Notes: generated by a model not told the origin, from the sequence alone. A stretch of DNA of 64,000 nt from Lapidilactobacillus wuchangensis (GCF_003946645.1 NZ_RHOU01000005.1:62001-126000), one strand, 5' to 3'. Counted from the first letter of the stretch, positions 25,146-34,052 are shown. Numbers and translations are program-made.

Positions 25146-26105
25146 TTATTGAGCAGAACTGGTGCCGTCTGCGTAATTAATATTGTAGCCAGTTTCAATA
25201 TTGAAAATATAGGCGTTGAAATGAATATCATTATCGCCAATTGATTGGGCTTGTAATTGGACGCCACGAGCAACCAATTCATCGCCACGATAAATTGGCG
25301 TGACGCGATAACGGACATAGTGATCAGCACTTTGCTTCAAGTAATAGGCTAAATCCATTTCATAATGCAACATGCCAGGATTATTTAAAGATTGGGTGCC
25401 AGTGATGAGATTCTTGGGATTATTATTCTCACCAGCCAATTGGAAGCCAATTAAATGACTGCGGTTATATAACCAGCCATGACTAGTTTTTTTGTTATGC
25501 CAACCTGTCGGATCCCAAGTTAAGGCCGTACGTTTACTAGTTGGCATGAGTGATTGGTTGAGTAGGGCATCGGCTTGCACGGCTCGATTATGATCATCCA
25601 GATTGGCATAATTCTCCCAAGCGCCTTTATCCTTACTTAAATCTGCCGCACTAAAAGTCGGATTGTTATTGTTAACGGTGATTTCTTGATCGGTTTGGTA
25701 ATTGAGCTCGGCTAGTTTGTTGGCGTCACTATTTGGTTGTGCCGGTTCTGCTGTAGCCGCACTAGTAGCTTGTTTAGCTGCCGCCGATTTAGCTTGCAAA
25801 TCAGTTAGCTCTTTTTTCAAATCAGTAATTTGGCCTTTGGTTACCTCATTATCGGCTTGTAAGTCACTAATTTTTTCAGCTAACTGTTTATTTTTCTTAG
25901 CTTGTTTTGCGACGACCTTTTGTTCTTTCGTGTAAGTGGTTTTGTGTTTTGAAGCTAGACGGTACGAAGATGACGAGCGGGATTGAGCTAAGGCCTGTTT
26001 TTGCTGGGCCTCGGAATTACCACAAGCGGCTAACAAACCGGCCAGTAGCAAAATCGTGGTTATCTTTGTTATTTTAGCTAAATGACTGAATTTTTTAATT
26101 TGCAT
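25146..26105 (-). CDS. secreted DNA/RNA non-specific endonuclease (lipoprotein)
   Basis: A 319-residue lipoprotein. The signal peptide ends in a lipobox (LLAACGN), so it is anchored outside the membrane. Residues about 30-115 are a Lys/Gln/Ala-rich coiled-coil stretch. Residues about 130-310 are an EndA/NucA-type beta-beta-alpha nuclease with NRSHLIGFQLAGENN in place of the usual DRGHL core (His kept, Asp replaced by Asn), and NLITGTQSLNNPGM. It resembles competence and DNA-uptake nucleases of streptococci. It lies four bases after the gene at 26110, in one operon. Confidence 0.85.
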   Translation of the reverse strand: MQIKKFSHLAKITKITTILLLAGLLAACGNSEAQQKQALAQSRSSSSYRLASKHKTTYTKEQKVVAKQAKKNKQLAEKISDLQADNEVTKGQITDLKKELTDLQAKSAAAKQATSAATAEPAQPNSDANKLAELNYQTDQEITVNNNNPTFSAADLSKDKGAWENYANLDDHNRAVQADALLNQSLMPTSKRTALTWDPTGWHNKKTSHGWLYNRSHLIGFQLAGENNNPKNLITGTQSLNNPGMLHYEMDLAYYLKQSADHYVRYRVTPIYRGDELVARGVQLQAQSIGDNDIHFNAYIFNIETGYNINYADGTSSAQ

Positions 26106-26109
26106 ATGT

Positions 26110-26862
26110 TTACCTCAACGCCTTTCGATAACCCCTTGCCTGGGCTTCCTGTTCACTATTAAAATAAACAGTATTTGCAGAACTCATATGATAGCCAGCT
26201 TGGCCCGGCACATGGTAAATTTTAGAGCGTGAGTTTCCAATAATTTGTCCGGCTTGACCAGTGGTGACATCACCTTGAGCACCACCGCCACCACCAGTAC
26301 CAGCAGTGGTGGTAGCTGCAGCATTCGCAGCTGCTTGAGCCGCGGCTTGGTCGGCTGCGGCCTTGCTACTTGCTGCGGCACGACTGGCTTCAGCAGCTGC
26401 TGCTTGTTTACTGGCTTCTTCAGCGGCCACTTTGCTGGAACTAATGCTGCTGGCCTCACTACTTGCAGCCGCAGTGGCAGTTTCTTTATTGCTACTCAAT
26501 TGATCAGCTTCAGCACTTAATGATTTAGAAGTTGATTTAGCTAAAGCATATTCTTTGCTTAAATCGCTTGATTCATTTTTTAAACCAGCGGCCCGTTTCG
26601 ATAATTTATTATGTTGTGCTGGCGTTATTTCGGCGATGATGGGGTAATGCTTTTGATCAGCTTGGCTAGTCTGACTGCCAGACATGCCGGCCCCAAAAAC
26701 TGAAATAATCGTCACAGCTGATAGCCCAATCAGCCATTTACTTGTGCTTAAGCCAACGAAGGCCGTTGCTTGATGTCGATGACGCTTGACTAGTGCTCGT
26801 GCTGGTACGAAAATTAGCATGATGATTGCTAATAAAAATAGAACTACAAAAAAGTTACTCAT
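26110..26862 (-). CDS. membrane protein with Ala/Ser-rich stalk and nuclease-associated C-terminal domain
   Basis: A 250-residue protein with two N-terminal membrane segments (about residues 3-20 and 40-60), a long Ala/Ser/Lys-rich helical stalk (about 90-190), a Gly-rich hinge, and a C-terminal domain of about 45 residues (IIGNSRSKIYHVPGQAGYH, NTVYFNSEQEAQARGYRKA). That end is the small domain found in many secreted nucleases and DNA-entry proteins. It probably places DNA-handling activity outside the cell together with its operon partner. Exact function is unknown. Confidence 0.7.
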   Translation of the reverse strand: MSNFFVVLFLLAIIMLIFVPARALVKRHRHQATAFVGLSTSKWLIGLSAVTIISVFGAGMSGSQTSQADQKHYPIIAEITPAQHNKLSKRAAGLKNESSDLSKEYALAKSTSKSLSAEADQLSSNKETATAAASSEASSISSSKVAAEEASKQAAAAEASRAAASSKAAADQAAAQAAANAAATTTAGTGGGGGAQGDVTTGQAGQIIGNSRSKIYHVPGQAGYHMSSANTVYFNSEQEAQARGYRKALR

Positions 26863-27100
26863 TTGACTCCTCCAAATTTTTCTACGCTAGTGTGATAAAG
26901 TGCTTGTTGCAGCGCTTACAACTTTACTAATGCTACTCTAAATTAAATCTTGTGTAAATATTGTTTTGAGATTTATTTACTAAAAAGTTTTTTTAAAAAA
27001 TGTTTTAATTTAAATCAATCGGCTTTTAATCGAACCAGGTCAGATGGTATTCCAGTTGAAATTGCGAGGATCGCCTTAAAATTGACGTTCAGGGGAAAAC

Positions 27101-27134
27101 AAAAACACATTGATTTCAAAATTAATCAATGTGT
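27101..27134 (-). terminator. terminator of the phosphoglycerate mutase-like gene
   Basis: Read on the minus strand, ACACATTGATT and AATCAATGTGT pair and are followed by TTTTTGTTTT. The remainder of 26863-27100 shows no gene. Confidence 0.8.
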
Positions 27135-27171
27135 AATCAGTAGTAATCCCGACTTATTTTTAAAATTTAGG

Positions 27172-27846
27172 TTAGGGTTGACTCAGATGTTGGCGAATTT
27201 CAGCAGCATTGCTCAGATTGATCCCATTAGTGCGAAATCCCTGGGCTGTCGGCGTTAAAATAGAAACGCTGGCATTGCGAAGTAGGTTTTTCGGTAGGTC
27301 GTCGGGCGCAACTAGATAGATAATCATACTTAATAGCACGCTATGGGCAACTAACAACACATTGCCTTGATGCTGATCGTCATGCATGAGTTGTAAAATC
27401 TTTTCGGCACGGTTTTTGAGTGCGGCAAAACTTTCCGCTTGTTTCGTCGGGTCAGCCGCCGCAAAACTTTCAACCATTAATGGAAATCCTTGATGACGTC
27501 GCCAGTAACTAATGGTATTTTTAAGGCCATAAGTGGTCACGGCATGATCGAAAATTTGCAGGCCAGGCTGACCTTCAAGGCCACCGAAATAATATTCTCT
27601 TAATAAGGGTAACTTCTGTAATGGCACCACTGGCTGGCGGTTGTCCAAAATAATTTCTGCGGTTTCAACGGCACGGCTGAGATCGCTGGTGTAAGCTGCC
27701 GTTAGAGAAATGGGGGCGAGAATTTCCTGAACTCGCTGGGCACTTTGGCGGCCCTTTTTGTTTAGGGGAACATCCATTAAACCTTGTAAGCGACTCTTGG
27801 CGTTCATTTCGGTTTGGCCATGCCGGACTAAAATTAAATTTTTCAT
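27172..27846 (-). CDS. histidine phosphatase / phosphoglycerate mutase-like protein
   Basis: A 224-residue enzyme of the histidine phosphatase superfamily. The catalytic LVRHGQTEMNAKSRLQG opens the protein, followed by AYTSDLSRAVETAEII, an REYYFGGLEGQ segment with the acid residue, and the second His in LLVAHSVLLSMI. The lobe between these motifs is longer than in short phosphatases. Members act on phosphosugars or small phosphate esters; the true substrate is unknown. It is divergent from the gene at 27925. Confidence 0.85.
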   Translation of the reverse strand: MKNLILVRHGQTEMNAKSRLQGLMDVPLNKKGRQSAQRVQEILAPISLTAAYTSDLSRAVETAEIILDNRQPVVPLQKLPLLREYYFGGLEGQPGLQIFDHAVTTYGLKNTISYWRRHQGFPLMVESFAAADPTKQAESFAALKNRAEKILQLMHDDQHQGNVLLVAHSVLLSMIIYLVAPDDLPKNLLRNASVSILTPTAQGFRTNGINLSNAAEIRQHLSQP

Positions 27847-27924
27847 GCGAACCCGTCCTTTTTAAAGTAGATATTAACGTTGAGTATGCTACAATTTAAT
27901 AGTAATGAAAGGAGTTGAATTGAA

Positions 27925-28251
27925 ATGACTCGTTTAGAAATTGTTCAAGCAATTATGTCGTTTATTTTAACTAATCCAGATGTTGTTCGCGAACCACGTG
28001 TTTATACGAATCAAGTGACTTTTGCTTTTGATGATCGTTTACCTGTTGCTGGTAAAGGGGTTTTGTTCCCAGAAATGCGGCTACATGTTTTTCGTTTAGA
28101 TCCTAGCTTCGTGAAAGAAAACCGTGAGCTGGTGAATCAAGTGTTTGCTCAAACTGAAGAAGGACCAACCGCCAGCTATGATCAGGTTTGGTTTACGAGC
28201 TCTCATTTAAGTGATCGTAAGTTAAACTTAGTGGAGTTCTCTTTTGAATAA
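27925..28251 (+). CDS. conserved hypothetical protein
   Basis: A 108-residue soluble protein with AAAGGAG upstream. It is predicted alpha/beta, with an N-terminal helix (TRLEIVQAIMSFILTNPDVV) and a central VTFAFDDRLPVAGKG strand pair. No catalytic motif or family is recognised. It overlaps the next start by 8 bases, so the two are probably made together. A TACAAT box lies at 27890-27895. Confidence 0.6.
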   Translation: MTRLEIVQAIMSFILTNPDVVREPRVYTNQVTFAFDDRLPVAGKGVLFPEMRLHVFRLDPSFVKENRELVNQVFAQTEEGPTASYDQVWFTSSHLSDRKLNLVEFSFE

Positions 28252-28438
28252 GTGGCATTTATTTGGTGATAGTACCAGCTCAGCAGTTTCCTTAGCAGTC
28301 CTGACCATTGTCCTTTGGCTGATGGAACAAATGTTGGGCTGGTCTTGGTTACGTTTCTTTGTTTTGGCTGGGGCAATTGCAACAATTCTGATGACCCTAT
28401 GGTTAATTCTACAACAATGGTTACGGCATCGCGATTAA
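28244..28438 (+). CDS. small membrane protein, two segments
   Basis: Sixty-four residues beginning with TTG, with GTGGAG eight bases upstream and an 8-base overlap with the preceding gene. Two hydrophobic segments (about residues 12-31 and 37-57) are joined by a short Trp-rich turn, and the end is basic (QQWLRHRD). No family is recognised. The overlap suggests a role linked to the 27925 product. Confidence 0.55.
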   Translation: MNKWHLFGDSTSSAVSLAVLTIVLWLMEQMLGWSWLRFFVLAGAIATILMTLWLILQQWLRHRD

Positions 28439-28472
28439 TTTAAGTTTTTAGCGGTGAATAGGCAATTTGCCC

Positions 28473-28501
28473 TTGACGTGTCATTTTAGATACGCTAAAA
28501 T
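28473..28501 (+). promoter_or_regulatory. promoter of the tRNA pair
   Basis: TTGACG at 28473-28478 and TAAAAT at 28496-28501 are 17 bases apart, 22 bases ahead of the first tRNA. Confidence 0.75.
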
Positions 28502-28522
28502 ATTTCTTGTGCCTTGATCAAT

Positions 28523-28594
28523 TGCCCGTTGGTCAAATGGTTAAGACGCCACCCTCTCAAGGTGGAGTTACGGGTTCAATTCCCGTACGGGTGA
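28523..28594 (+). tRNA. tRNA-Glu (anticodon CUC)
   Basis: Seventy-two bases fold into the cloverleaf. The anticodon stem CCACC/GGTGG holds the loop CTCTCAA, giving anticodon CTC at positions 34-36. The T arm is ACGGG TTCAATT CCCGT. The acceptor is TGCCCGT with ACGGGTG, so the first pair is U-G rather than G-C, which is unusual. The CCA end is not encoded. The body matches bacterial tRNA-Glu. Confidence 0.85.
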
Positions 28595-28599
28595 TTTCT

Positions 28600-28672
28600 T
28601 GGGATATAGCCAAATTGGTAAGGCGGTGGACTCTGAATCCATAATTTCTAGGTTCGAACCCTAGTATCCCAA
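28600..28672 (+). tRNA. tRNA-Gln (anticodon CUG)
   Basis: Seventy-three bases with acceptor TGGGATA/TATCCCA, anticodon stem GTGGA/TCCAT and loop CTCTGAA, giving anticodon CTG, and a T arm CTAGG TTCGAAC CCTAG. It starts six bases after the tRNA-Glu and is cotranscribed. The U1-A72 end is normal for tRNA-Gln. CCA is not encoded. Confidence 0.92.
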
Positions 28673-28690
28673 TTAATATAATTCAGTTAG

Positions 28691-28719
28691 CAGTCGTTTT
28701 AGTTGACGACTGTTTTTTT
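28691..28719 (+). terminator. terminator of the tRNA operon
   Basis: CAGTCGT and ACGACTG form the stem with an eight-base loop, followed by seven Ts. Confidence 0.88.
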
Positions 28720-28838
28720 ATGCTTTAAATTAGTATAACATATTAAGGCTGTTGCTTGATTGGCTAATAGTCGGATTCGTTATGCGAATGGCTTGTCACT
28801 TTTATTAATGGAAATTAAAAGAAAAATGGAAATAGTTC

Positions 28839-28893
28839 TTGCAAACGAAAAGCAGCGTGCTATAATGACACAGTGTCATGCGACACGGTGTCA
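28839..28893 (+). promoter_or_regulatory. promoter with double TetR-type operator
   Basis: TTGCAA at 28839-28844 and TATAAT at 28861-28866 are 16 bases apart, with an extended TGC before the -10 box. Two palindromes follow from the end of the -10: TGACACAGTGTCA (28866-28878) and GACACGGTGTC (28882-28892). They sit where a repressor would block the polymerase. The TetR gene starts 45 bases downstream. Confidence 0.85.
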
Positions 28894-28937
28894 TTTTTTA
28901 TTATTTACAGAACTTAATTGAGAAAGGAGTCGCTGTT

Positions 28938-29588
28938 ATGCCGAGTAGTACCTTTTATGGACTCCCTGAAGCTAAGCAAGCTAAAATTATTGCTGCTGCT
29001 AGGGAAGCTTTCACAAGAGTGCCAGCATCGCAAGTTACGGTAGCGGATGTGGTTCAGTTAGCGCAGATCCCCCGTGGTAGTTTTTATCAATATTTTAAGG
29101 ATAAAGATGATCTTTATTTCTATTTAGTGTCAACATTTAAACACCATTTCCAAGAACGATTTGTGGAAATTCTTGATCAATTACACGGTGATCTGTTTGC
29201 TGCGTTGAAAGTGATGTTTCATCAAGAAATACTGACATTTGTTAGTGGTCCCGATAAGCAATTGTTGCAGAACTTATTTATGGATTTGGATTATCGCAAC
29301 TACCAACGGCTATCGCCAATGCATACTCGGCCACATCATCATTTCTCAGAATGGACCGAAGAAATTAAGGCGCATACGGATCTGAGTTTGCTAAAAGTTG
29401 ATGATGATCAATTTGATTTATTGATTCATATTCTCTTGGCTTTCTTAGGCCATTCAACCGCGCGTTATTTTGTGCTTCAGAAACAAGAAGCGCCGACGAC
29501 TGCTGATGATTTTGATCAGCAATACGACTTGGTGTTAAGTTGGTTTGCCAACGGTGTTTTAAATTCGAAAAGGGGGAATCAGGCATGA
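28938..29588 (+). CDS. TetR-family transcriptional regulator
   Basis: A 216-residue repressor. ATG 28938 with AAAGGAG is chosen; the longer frame from 28878 would start inside the operator at the RNA end. Residues about 10-55 form the helix-turn-helix (AKIIAAAREAF, VTVADVVQLAQIPRGSFYQYF), and the rest is a helical ligand domain. Its stop overlaps the ABC exporter start as ATGA. It likely represses itself and the exporter through the double operator just upstream and is released by an exported compound. Confidence 0.9.
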   Translation: MPSSTFYGLPEAKQAKIIAAAREAFTRVPASQVTVADVVQLAQIPRGSFYQYFKDKDDLYFYLVSTFKHHFQERFVEILDQLHGDLFAALKVMFHQEILTFVSGPDKQLLQNLFMDLDYRNYQRLSPMHTRPHHHFSEWTEEIKAHTDLSLLKVDDDQFDLLIHILLAFLGHSTARYFVLQKQEAPTTADDFDQQYDLVLSWFANGVLNSKRGNQA

Positions 29589-31321
29589 TAAAAATTGCCA
29601 AGAATCGTGTGTCCGTTTGGGCAGTTATTGGTGCGATTCTCTTTATGGTTGGTCAAGTTGTGACTAACCTGTATTTACCAAATTTAACTTCTGATTTGGT
29701 TAACTATGGTGTCGCTAAAGGCGATGTCAGTTACATTTGGGGTGTTGGTGGCAAGATGCTGTTAGTCTCCTTGCTCGCGGTTATTTTCGCTTTTGGGAAT
29801 GTTTTCCTAGCCGCCCGCACTTCACAAACTTTAGGTAAAAATTTACGCCGTGATATTTATCAGAAAGTTCTAAATATGTCTGACGATGAATTTGATCAAG
29901 TCGGTACGTCATCATTGATTACTCGGACGACCAACGACGTTATCCAGATTCAAAACGTGGCGATGATGGCTTTACGAATGATGATCATGGCCCCAATTAC
30001 TTTGATTGGTGCTAGTTTCATGGCCTATCAAAAAGATGCCCAATTAACCAGCATTTTCATTGTTGTGATTCCAATCATTGTTGTGTTTATTGGGATCGTA
30101 ATGTACTTCGCAGTGCCGTTATTCAAAGCGATGCAGACCAAGACCGATAATTTAAACTTGGTTTTCCGTGAAGGTTTAACTGGTGTGCGCGTTATTCGGG
30201 CTTTCGTTCGCGATAACTTCGAACAAAATCGCTTTGATGGTGTTAACCGTGATTATACCAACAATGCGCGCAGGGTCTTCTCAATTATGGCCGTCATGTT
30301 CCCAGTAATGACTTTAGTCATGAGTGGGACTAATATTGCGATTACTTGGTTTGGTGGTCATTTAATTGCCAATCAAGCGATGCCAATTGGGAATATGATT
30401 GCCTTCATGACTTATGCAATGCAAATTTTAATGAGTTTCATGATGTTAGCGATGGTCTTTGTCTTTATTCCTCGGGCTCAAGCGTCAGCCGATCGGATTC
30501 AGAAAGTCTTTGATTTAAAGACTCGGATTTTAGAACCGAAAGATCCACAGAAGTTTGCTGCTGATCAGCCTGCTCAATTAGACTTTGATGATATTGTCTT
30601 CCGTTATCATGGTGCTGAAAAGCCTGCCTTAACTGGCGTCCATGCCCATATGCAAGCTGGTCAGACTTTGGCGGTGATTGGTGGGACAGGTTCAGGTAAG
30701 TCAACCTTGATCAATTTGATCCCACGTTTCTATGATGTGGAAAAGGGTGCAGTTCGTGTTAACGGCTTAAACGTTGAAGCTGTCAGCAAGCATGATCTGC
30801 AGGATCAAATTGCATTAGTGCCACAGAAAGCCGTTTTATTTAAGGGTAGTTTGCGTGACAACCTATTATATGGGAACGCCAAGGCAACCGATGATGAATT
30901 ATGGCATGCGTTGGAAATTGCTCAGGCAGCTGACTTCATTCGCGAAAGTGATGGTCTTGATACTTTTGTTGAACAAGGCGGGGATAACTTCTCAGGTGGT
31001 CAGAAGCAACGATTAGCCATTGCCCGGGCTTTGGTTAAACATGCCGCTGTTTATATCTTTGATGATTCCTTCTCAGCCCTTGACTTCAAGACTGATGCCA
31101 TGTTGCGTCAAGCTTTACGTGAAGATGAAACCGTTAAGCAAGCTGTAATTGTGATTGTTGGTCAACGAGTTTCCACTGTTGCTGATGCTGATCAAATTAT
31201 TGTGCTCGAAGATGGCAAGATGGTTGGTTTAGGTACACATCAAGAATTAAAAGCTAATAACGAAGTTTATCGTGAAATTGTTGATTCACAAATTAAGGAA
31301 GGGAGTGCTTCTAATGAGTGA
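29585..31321 (+). CDS. heterodimeric ABC exporter, subunit with degenerate site (LmrC-like)
   Basis: A 578-residue half-transporter from ATG 29585; the frame extends to 29540 without a ribosome site. Six membrane segments (about 1-310) are followed by an ATPase domain with GGTGSGKST (Walker A), NFSGGQKQR (signature) and VYIFDDSFSALD (Walker B), where the usual catalytic Glu after the Walker B Asp is replaced by Asp. That marks the non-consensus half of LmrCD/BmrCD-type multidrug exporters. It overlaps the TetR gene and the second subunit by 4 and 8 bases. Confidence 0.9.
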   Translation: MIKIAKNRVSVWAVIGAILFMVGQVVTNLYLPNLTSDLVNYGVAKGDVSYIWGVGGKMLLVSLLAVIFAFGNVFLAARTSQTLGKNLRRDIYQKVLNMSDDEFDQVGTSSLITRTTNDVIQIQNVAMMALRMMIMAPITLIGASFMAYQKDAQLTSIFIVVIPIIVVFIGIVMYFAVPLFKAMQTKTDNLNLVFREGLTGVRVIRAFVRDNFEQNRFDGVNRDYTNNARRVFSIMAVMFPVMTLVMSGTNIAITWFGGHLIANQAMPIGNMIAFMTYAMQILMSFMMLAMVFVFIPRAQASADRIQKVFDLKTRILEPKDPQKFAADQPAQLDFDDIVFRYHGAEKPALTGVHAHMQAGQTLAVIGGTGSGKSTLINLIPRFYDVEKGAVRVNGLNVEAVSKHDLQDQIALVPQKAVLFKGSLRDNLLYGNAKATDDELWHALEIAQAADFIRESDGLDTFVEQGGDNFSGGQKQRLAIARALVKHAAVYIFDDSFSALDFKTDAMLRQALREDETVKQAVIVIVGQRVSTVADADQIIVLEDGKMVGLGTHQELKANNEVYREIVDSQIKEGSASNE

Positions 31322-33206
31322 GCAAAATAGTCGTAATAATTCGCGGCCAGCACGACCAATGGGTGGTCATGGTCCTGGCGGCGGCATGGCCCTTCCTGGT
31401 GACAAAGCTAAACATTTCTGGAGTACAGTTGGCCGTTTATTCAATTACATGGCCAAATATCGGATTGCTTTAATTATTGTCATGATTTTTGCCATTGGTT
31501 CGCAGATTTTACAAGTTCAAACACCGAAGATCTTAGGGAAGGCCACCACGGAACTGTTTAAAGGTGTCATGAGTGGTACCGCCATGCAAAAAGCGGGGAT
31601 TGGGATGAAGGAATACCCAATCAACTTTACCAAGATTGAATCGATCATTATCACGGTGATCGTGATGTATGTGGCTTCTGCTTTGTTGAACTTCATCATG
31701 CAATTTATGATGACCCGGATTTCTCAGGAAACTGTTTATCGGTTACGTCGAGAAATGAAAGCTAAAATGAAGACTTTACCAATTAATTATTATGATACCC
31801 ATTCAAATGGTGATATTATGTCACGGGCCATCAACGATATGGATAATATTGCCGGGACCTTGCAACAAAGTTTGACCCAGTTGATTCAAAGTACCGTGAT
31901 GTTCATTGGGACTTTGTGGATGATGTTAACTATTAGTTGGCAACTGACTTTAGTGGCGATTGCGACGATTCCATTAAGTTTAGTTGTGGTTGGGGTTGTT
32001 GCTCCACGTTCGCAACGTTTCTTCGCCGCTCAACAGAAGAGTTTAGGATTATTAAATAACCAAATCGAAGAAAATTACGCTGGTCACATTATTAATCGGA
32101 GCTTCAATCATGAAGCGCAATCAATCAGTGAATTTAATGAAGAAAACGAACGTCTTTATGCGGCTTCTTGGAAAGCGCAGATGATTTCTGGCTTGATCAT
32201 GCCGCTGATGACTTTCATTAATAACTTAGGTTACGTTTTTGTCGGCGTGCTTGGTGGGATTCAAGTGGCCAATGGGAATATGTCCTTAGGTAATGTTCAA
32301 GCCTTCTTGCAATATACCCAACAGTTCTCGCAACCAATTACGCAGTTGGCTAACTTAACCAATACCATTCAAGCCACGGTTGCTTCAGCGGAACGTGTCT
32401 TCGAGGTCTTAGATGAAGATGATATGACGGACGAAGGTGTTGATGTGCCTGCATTAACAAATTCTGAAGACATTTTGGCAATGGAGCATGTTCAATTTGG
32501 TTATCAAGGGAAAGACTTATTGATGACGGATTATAATTTGGCTGTTAAACCAGGCCAAATGATTGCCATTGTCGGTCCAACTGGTGCTGGTAAAACAACG
32601 ATTATCAATTTACTTGAACGTTTCTACGACGTTTCCGGTGGTTCGATTCGGCTTAAGGGCGTCGATACTCGCAATATGAAGCGTGAAGATTTACGGCACC
32701 ATTTTGCCATGGTTTTACAAGATACTTGGTTGTTCACTGGTACAATTTACGACAACTTGAAGTATGGTCGGGAAGATGCCACTCATGATGAAATTATCGA
32801 GGCGGCTAAGGCAGCCCATGTTGATGAATTCGTACGGCAATTACCAGATGGTTATGACACGGTGCTGAATGAGGAAGCGTCAAATATTTCTCAAGGACAA
32901 CGTCAATTGTTGACGATTGCTCGGGCGTTTGTGGCTGATCCTGAAATTCTGATTCTTGATGAAGCAACGTCTTCAGTTGATACGCGGACAGAATTACACA
33001 TTCAACATGCCATGGGTCGTTTACTCAAGGGCCGGACGAGTTTCGTTGTCGCCCATCGATTATCAACGATTCGCGATGCCGATAATATTCTGGTTATGAA
33101 TCATGGCTCGATTGTTGAAACTGGGAATCATGATCAGTTAATGGCCAAAAACGGTTTTTACGCTGACCTGTATAATTCACAGTTCACTGGTAGTGTCCAA
33201 ATTTAA
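31314..33206 (+). CDS. heterodimeric ABC exporter, catalytic subunit (LmrD-like)
   Basis: A 630-residue half-transporter from ATG 31314. An N-terminal Gly/Pro-rich tail (about 1-30) comes before six membrane segments (about 45-350). The ATPase domain has GPTGAGKTT, a signature changed to NISQGQRQL, and LILDEATSSVD with the catalytic Glu intact. The normal Glu here and the altered signature complete the asymmetric pair with the 29585 subunit. The extra 50 residues over the partner also fit LmrD-like proteins. Substrate is not shown; multidrug export is the family expectation. Confidence 0.9.
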   Translation: MSEQNSRNNSRPARPMGGHGPGGGMALPGDKAKHFWSTVGRLFNYMAKYRIALIIVMIFAIGSQILQVQTPKILGKATTELFKGVMSGTAMQKAGIGMKEYPINFTKIESIIITVIVMYVASALLNFIMQFMMTRISQETVYRLRREMKAKMKTLPINYYDTHSNGDIMSRAINDMDNIAGTLQQSLTQLIQSTVMFIGTLWMMLTISWQLTLVAIATIPLSLVVVGVVAPRSQRFFAAQQKSLGLLNNQIEENYAGHIINRSFNHEAQSISEFNEENERLYAASWKAQMISGLIMPLMTFINNLGYVFVGVLGGIQVANGNMSLGNVQAFLQYTQQFSQPITQLANLTNTIQATVASAERVFEVLDEDDMTDEGVDVPALTNSEDILAMEHVQFGYQGKDLLMTDYNLAVKPGQMIAIVGPTGAGKTTIINLLERFYDVSGGSIRLKGVDTRNMKREDLRHHFAMVLQDTWLFTGTIYDNLKYGREDATHDEIIEAAKAAHVDEFVRQLPDGYDTVLNEEASNISQGQRQLLTIARAFVADPEILILDEATSSVDTRTELHIQHAMGRLLKGRTSFVVAHRLSTIRDADNILVMNHGSIVETGNHDQLMAKNGFYADLYNSQFTGSVQI

Positions 33207-33224
33207 CTGAAAGGGAGTTTGATC

Positions 33225-33965
33225 ATGAAAATGAAAAAAATTGTTGCTAGCCTTGCCCTTTTAGTATTGGGAGTTGTTGGTCTGGCTGGTTGTCAAAGTC
33301 GTCAACCTAGTCTGAAACCAAGCGCCCAGACTTTCAAGCCAGACGGGATTGTGACGGTCGTTAAGGGAACTGCTTCTAAAAATGCTGATTTAACTTATCA
33401 AATCGGTAATGAAAATGCTAAAAAAGTGACCAATCAAGGTGGTACTTTTGTCATTCAAGTGCCGAGTCAACTGAAAGCCACTAAAGTGAAGCTGACAGCC
33501 AAGCATAATGGCGCGACTACCACTAAAACTGTTACCGTTGCCAAAGCAAAAGCACTAGCCAGTTATCCGAAGTTTGCGATGACCTATAATGTCATCAACC
33601 AACAAATGAAGACTGGTGCTGAAGTGCTGCCAATGCAACTCAAAGATGGCTTAACTGATTTGGTCAACGCTGACGGCATGCGGATTCGCGTCAATGTTCA
33701 AAATCAACAATTAGTTGGCGTCGCTTATGTTTTCTCAGTCAATAAAATGAAGTCGAAAACAGAAGTTAAGAAATTTGCCATGCAGTTGGTGGTCTTATCA
33801 AATAGTGTTGGTGCTGATGGTAAGCAAGTTCTGAAAGATTATCAGAAGTTAGCCAAGAAGGCCGAAAATGGTCAGACGACTGTGGACAATATTCATAGTA
33901 AGGGCGTTACTTTTGAAACTAATTTCTCGACTAAAGCACTTTATATGTATTTAGTGAAGAAGTAA
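33225..33965 (+). CDS. lipoprotein, end of the exporter operon
   Basis: A 246-residue protein from ATG 33225 with AAAGGGAG upstream. The signal peptide ends in LAGCQS, a lipobox. Residues about 35-110 look like a beta-sandwich (VTVVKGTASKNADLTYQIG, TTTKTVTVAKAKA), and residues about 115-246 form a second domain. No family is recognised. Placement 18 bases after the exporter implies cotranscription under TetR control, perhaps as an extracellular partner of the exporter, though that is inference. Confidence 0.7.
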   Translation: MKMKKIVASLALLVLGVVGLAGCQSRQPSLKPSAQTFKPDGIVTVVKGTASKNADLTYQIGNENAKKVTNQGGTFVIQVPSQLKATKVKLTAKHNGATTTKTVTVAKAKALASYPKFAMTYNVINQQMKTGAEVLPMQLKDGLTDLVNADGMRIRVNVQNQQLVGVAYVFSVNKMKSKTEVKKFAMQLVVLSNSVGADGKQVLKDYQKLAKKAENGQTTVDNIHSKGVTFETNFSTKALYMYLVKK

Positions 33966-33979
33966 TTGATAAAATTAAA

Positions 33980-34016
33980 AAATCTCGTTGACGGTAAAAG
34001 TCGGCGAGATTTTTTT
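33980..34016 (+). terminator. terminator of the exporter operon
   Basis: AATCTCGTTGAC pairs with GTCGGCGAGATT (with G-U), followed by seven Ts. Confidence 0.88.
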
Positions 34017-34052
34017 GATGCCTCTTTTCAAAAATAGAGGCTGTTGGTTTAG

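Noticed and set aside
26245-26520. Plus-strand ORF opposite the Ala/Ser-rich stalk.
   Set aside because: It is a low-complexity antisense shadow of a real gene with a clear start and membrane segments.
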